64,000 nt of DNA. Source: Allorhodopirellula solitaria. Lineage in GTDB: Bacteria > Planctomycetota > Planctomycetia > Pirellulales > Pirellulaceae. This document shows positions 61,203 through 64,000 of this stretch, piece after piece. A program made the position numbers and the translations under genes. The stretch covers positions 95,461-159,460 of the forward strand of contig NZ_SJPK01000012.1 of assembly GCF_007859855.1 (NCBI RefSeq). Direction: 5' to 3'. The notes under the pieces are model-generated. The model did no database searches and was not told the DNA's origin. It saw only the letters and a list, made by a program, of their open reading frames with translations. Every line of letters begins with the position of its first letter. The stretch's first letter is position 1.

Positions 61203-61508
61203 ATGACTCGGTACTCCGCGTTACTCACTTTGATCGCCGTCGCTATGCTGCTCGTGACGACTGGTTGCGTCTACGCACAACTACTGTCTGGTTACGGCGG
61301 AATCGGCATTGGCGGACTCACCGTGCGTAATGATTCATCTCTGCGCTCGATGCTTGGCCTAGTAGCCATTATCGCGTGGTCTACTTCGGTTGCGGCTTCG
61401 TTATACGCAATTCGGAAGTCAACCGGATTCGCTCGTGCTGTGCCTGCCGGCCCCCTGCTAATCTCGCTCGGGATGCTGGCATTTGCCATACTCGGTGCGG
61501 TCTTCTGA
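61203..61508 (+). CDS. cassette 12, gene b: small lipoprotein/membrane protein, 101 aa
   Basis: Signal with lipobox-like LLVTTGCVYA, then two membrane helices (LGLVAIIAWSTSVAASLYAI and GPLLISLGMLAFAILGAVF). No attC separates it from gene a, so this is a two-gene cassette. Confidence 0.7.
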   Translation: MTRYSALLTLIAVAMLLVTTGCVYAQLLSGYGGIGIGGLTVRNDSSLRSMLGLVAIIAWSTSVAASLYAIRKSTGFARAVPAGPLLISLGMLAFAILGAVF

Positions 61509-61544
61509 ACACCTCATTACGCCGCGCACTGTACCAAACTGGCG

Positions 61545-61632
61545 GATAACAAAGCCATGCAACGGAGCCGCGTGTCACGGTTTTGGCAGTCGTTGAGTCG
61601 TTGGACGCGGCCCGCTGATGGCCGCCGTTACG
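61545..61632 (+). repeat. attC site 12
   Basis: AAC at 61548, GTT at 61627. GCCATGCAACGGAGCCGCG pairs with CGCGGCCCGCTGATGGC. Confidence 0.86.
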
Positions 61633-61912
61633 AGACAAAGCCGTGCTGACGACGAGTGTGGATGAAACGCCAAGTGTGCCCTGCGGGGCATCGTCCCACG
61701 CCGGAGTCACGACAACCAACGCCAGCCCTGCGGGACACAAAACCAGCGCATGCCCTGCGGGGCATCAACCAATGGCTGCTCTGCGAGGCACTCTCCGGCG
61801 ACAGCCCTGCGGGGCACTGTCCGACGCCTGACAGATCGGTGACTGTGGGGCAGTGCTCGTTTCGGACCGAAGACGCGGGCAAGCCGACGGGTACTACGCT
61901 ACACTGAAAGGC
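61628..61912 (+). other. cassette 13: apparently non-coding, family N2 copy 2
   Basis: Nearly identical to cassette 10, with the same five TGCCCTGCGGGGCA-type palindromes. Confidence 0.65.
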
Positions 61913-62002
61913 TCGTAACAATGCGATGATACGGAGCGGCGATGGTCGCCGTTCTCGCAGGGGTGAGTCGCTCGCTGCCGCCCGCATATCGCCGCCGTTA
62001 CG
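61913..62002 (+). repeat. attC site 13
   Basis: AAC at 61917, GTT at 61997. GCGATGATACGGAGCGGCG pairs with CTGCCGCCCGCATATCGC. Confidence 0.83.
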
Positions 62003-62282
62003 AGACAAAGCCGTGCTGACGACGAGTGTGGGTGAAACGCCAAGTGTGCCCTGCGGGGCATCGTCCCACGTCCGAGTCGTGGTAACCAACGCCAGCCCTG
62101 CGCAGCACAAAACCAGCGTATGCCCAGCGGGGCATCAACCAACGCCTGCTCTGCGAGGCACTCTCCGACGCCTGCTCTGCGAGGCACTGTCCGACGCCTG
62201 ACAGATCGGTGACTGTGGCGCAGTGCTCGTTTCGGATGGAAGGCGCGGGCAAGCCCACGGGTACTACGCTACACTGAAAGAC
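61998..62282 (+). other. cassette 14: apparently non-coding, family N2 copy 3
   Basis: Third copy; one unit is altered (CTGCGCAGCAC) and a CTGCTCTGCGAGGCACT unit is duplicated in place of CAGCCCTGCG. Confidence 0.65.
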
Positions 62283-62373
62283 TCGTAACAATGCGATGAT
62301 GACGGAGCGGCGGTGGTCGCCGTTCTCGCAGGGGTGAGTCGCTCGCTGCCGCCCGCATATCGCCCCCGTTCCC
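62283..62373 (+). repeat. attC site 14
   Basis: AAC at 62287, GTT at 62368. Near-identical to sites 10 and 13. Confidence 0.83.
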
Positions 62374-62391
62374 CGACGGGCATTCGCACCG

Positions 62392-62793
62392 ATGATTGAT
62401 GTTGAGGCTCAACCGCGAATTGTCGCCGAAATTGTGATGCTCTCATTAGCCGAAGGTGGCCGCACTCGGGGCATCACGATCGAACCCGATTCGCGATACA
62501 TGCCGCATCTAGCGATCGACGACCGAACGAACCGCAAAGCGAGAACTGACTCGAACAATCAGTCTCTCGAACACTACATGGGCGTTCTTTTCGAACCGGC
62601 ATTGTCGGCCACTGATCCCACAACTGGTTCCGGCCAATATCCGCTTCGACTCATGTACTATCCCCGCGTCGACTACTCCACGCTTCAAGCCGGGGTCACC
62701 TTCACTGTACGCGAGGGCGGACGCATTGTTGGTCACGGCGTTGTGGTATCATCGACTTTACCCATCCAACACGAACAGAGCGGGGAACAATGA
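62392..62793 (+). CDS. cassette 15: EF-Tu domain 3-like stand-alone protein
   Basis: 133 residues. The N-terminus (RIVAEIVMLSLAEGGRTRGI) and especially the C-terminus (YSTLQAGVTFTVREGGRIVGHGVVVSS) resemble the third beta-barrel of EF-Tu, whose end is FAIREGGRTVGAGVV. There is no GTPase domain. Function unknown; possibly a tRNA- or translation-related binding module. It ends beside attC site 15 (TGA after ...SGEQ). Confidence 0.75.
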   Translation: MIDVEAQPRIVAEIVMLSLAEGGRTRGITIEPDSRYMPHLAIDDRTNRKARTDSNNQSLEHYMGVLFEPALSATDPTTGSGQYPLRLMYYPRVDYSTLQAGVTFTVREGGRIVGHGVVVSSTLPIQHEQSGEQ

Positions 62794-62871
62794 CATGCAC
62801 GGGAGCACGGCTTGCGGCGTTCTTCGCAATGGACAGTCAACCTTCCGTGCCCCGTGATGTCCGCCGTTCCC
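62782..62871 (+). repeat. attC site 15
   Basis: AAC at 62786, GTT at 62866. GACATGCACGGGAGCACGG pairs with CCGTGCCCCGTGATGTC. Confidence 0.86.
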
Positions 62872-62896
62872 CGACAGATAGTGGCAGTCAAAGCTG

Positions 62897-63223
62897 ATGA
62901 CCAATCCTGACACCGAGGAATCGACGCCCTACACACCTCTCGGCGAGCGGATCAACCAAGACTTGATTCACGACAACTTCGTTCCCAAATATAGCGGTCT
63001 CGCAACTTCACCCAGAACAAAACTTGTACTCATTGGTGTTTGGCTGATCTTCTTGCCAATGTCGTTTGGTGTCTTCGCGTTGCCGATTTATTTCTTGACA
63101 GGACACGATAGCCCGCTCGCAAGCATCCTGCAGGGACTGTTGGTTACGGCGTTCGGTATACTCTCGCTTGTGATCCTGTACTCGCAAACTCGGCGCTATT
63201 TGAAGAGCGAAAATGGGAATTGA
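62897..63223 (+). CDS. cassette 16: small membrane protein, 108 aa
   Basis: A ~40-residue hydrophilic N-terminus, then two membrane helices (LVLIGVWLIFLPMSFGVFALPIYFL and ILQGLLVTAFGILSLVILY) and a basic C-terminus. Not recognised. Confidence 0.72.
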   Translation: MTNPDTEESTPYTPLGERINQDLIHDNFVPKYSGLATSPRTKLVLIGVWLIFLPMSFGVFALPIYFLTGHDSPLASILQGLLVTAFGILSLVILYSQTRRYLKSENGN

Positions 63224-63267
63224 CGGTACACTTGAGCAACTCCTCCGATCACCGTGCAGACGAGAGC

Positions 63268-63356
63268 GGGGAACCATCCGATGCAACCGAGCGGCGAAGG
63301 CGGGCGTTCTGAAGTGGAAGATCAACCGTCGCCGCCCGCTGATCGCCACCGTTCGT
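63268..63356 (+). repeat. attC site 16
   Basis: AAC at 63272, GTT at 63351. GATGCAACCGAGCGGCG pairs with CGCCGCCCGCTGATC. Confidence 0.83.
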
Positions 63357-63402
63357 CGAATGAATCAGGCTACGTTATTTTACTGAACGAATCGGTTGCA
63401 CC

Positions 63403-63672
63403 ATGACTACGTCTGAACATGCTCGTCTTATGGCCGCGGCAGTTTACGAGATTCGTTTGCTGCTGTCGGACCACCTTGGTAGTGAGTGCGATTCCGATCC
63501 ATGCGTAAGACTTGCGGCGCACCTTGCATACGCATTGCACAATGACGCTTTGGCCGTGATGGAACGTGACGGCGAATTTGATCTGGACGCGGCACGGAAA
63601 CGCATCAGAGCTGCTGAATCAATTGTCGGTGACACGTATGCGGACAATGGCGATCACCTGACGGGCGAATGA
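63403..63672 (+). CDS. cassette 17: hypothetical protein, 89 aa
   Basis: A small soluble helical protein (MTTSEHARLMAAAVYEIRLLLSDHLG...). No signal or membrane segment; family not recognised. Confidence 0.7.
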   Translation: MTTSEHARLMAAAVYEIRLLLSDHLGSECDSDPCVRLAAHLAYALHNDALAVMERDGEFDLDAARKRIRAAESIVGDTYADNGDHLTGE

Positions 63673-63767
63673 TCACTGCCTGTCAGCTTTTTGCTTTGTT
63701 GGCCGTGATCGCTATACTCATTTAGGACGATTCGCTGCTGGTCAGTGCTTCGGCAAATTGCAAAACC

Positions 63768-63859
63768 GACGAACCATGCAGTGCACGGGAGAACGGGTGG
63801 TTCGTTTCCTCGTCTGCTTGCAAGTTGTTCGCCCGTTCCCCGTGATTTCTACCGTTCTG
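63768..63859 (+). repeat. attC site 17
   Basis: AAC at 63772, GTT at 63854. GCAGTGCACGGGAGAACGGG pairs with CCCGTTCCCCGTGATTTC less perfectly than other sites. Confidence 0.8.
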
Positions 63860-63928
63860 GCACAAAGTGGCCATCGTGCTCGTGCTCAGTGAAACGGTGC
63901 TCGTGCTCGTAATCGAAATGGCGCAACC

Positions 63929-64000
63929 ATGACCGAACCAATCTTCGACCACGATCGACTCGACGTCTACCGTTTGTCAATCGGATACGTCGCTGCTGCA
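63929..64000 (+). CDS. cassette 18: four-helix-bundle (23S IVS-type) protein, copy 3 (cut by window edge)
   Basis: Begins MTEPIFDHDRLDVYRLSIGYVAAA, like copy 1, after the same TTCTGGCACAAAG leader with GTGCTCGTGCTC repeats. The rest lies beyond the window. Confidence 0.8.
   Translation, partial: MTEPIFDHDRLDVYRLSIGYVAAA

Noticed and set aside
61381..62291. Minus-strand frames of 90-160 codons in the N2 cassettes
   Set aside because: They are translations of palindromic repeats and attC sequence, and their boundaries shift between near-identical copies.

Overview
The window looks like a chromosome segment from a marine planctomycete of the Rhodopirellula/Pirellulaceae type. It carries formylglycine-type sulfatases, DUF1592 (PSD-type cytochrome) and DUF1552 proteins, a DUF1559 pseudopilin, an ECF sigma factor paired with a FecR-like protein, a C30-carotenoid cluster and the TIGR03545/TIGR03546 pair. 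All identifications come from reading protein motifs and gene layout; no database search was run.

Region 1 (1-24.3 kb) is mostly housekeeping and densely coded. It holds TIGR03545/03546, a prenyltransferase-like protein, sufU-sufS-xseA joined by ATGA overlaps, a sulfatase, recQ, a YkgJ-type protein, purU, a four-gene carotenoid cluster (glycosyltransferase, acyltransferase, desaturase, aldehyde dehydrogenase), a sigma-54 activator, a MoxR ATPase, a full-length pyruvate carboxylase and tRNA-Asp with a terminator.

Region 2 (24.3-45 kb) is accessory. It contains orphan genes, one with a HEPN-type motif, and a polysaccharide-degradation locus: a GH110 alpha-1,3-galactosidase fused to a sulfatase, a second sulfatase with a poly-G frameshift in its signal peptide, a decayed sulfatase and a decayed Gfo/Idh oxidoreductase. 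Divergent from these runs DUF1592-DUF1552-ECF sigma-FecR. Transposase remnants follow, then a DUF1559 pseudopilin gene bracketed by inverted copies of a 113-bp palindromic element. Several intergenic repeat families (a GTAGTGGACGAGGCGACGAGTCC-like core and a MITE-like element) fill the gaps.

Region 3 (45-53 kb) is conserved chromosome again: a planctomycete-type protein of unknown function coupled to two M16 peptidases, miaB, and a molybdenum-carrier-like protein.

Region 4 (53.2-64 kb, running off the right edge) is the most striking part: a chromosomal integron. A decayed integron integrase (catalytic core deleted) is on the minus strand. An attI-like region with four AACCGGCGATAA repeats follows, then an array of about 18 gene cassettes, nearly all on the plus strand. 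They are separated by sixteen intact 85-90-bp attC-like imperfect palindromes (AAC...GTT ends) plus one half-site. Cassettes encode a tyrosine/dual-specificity phosphatase, a SUKH-domain protein, an EF-Tu domain 3-like protein, small membrane and exported proteins, three copies of a four-helix-bundle (23S IVS-type) protein flanked by long complementary repeats, and five apparently non-coding cassettes in two families.
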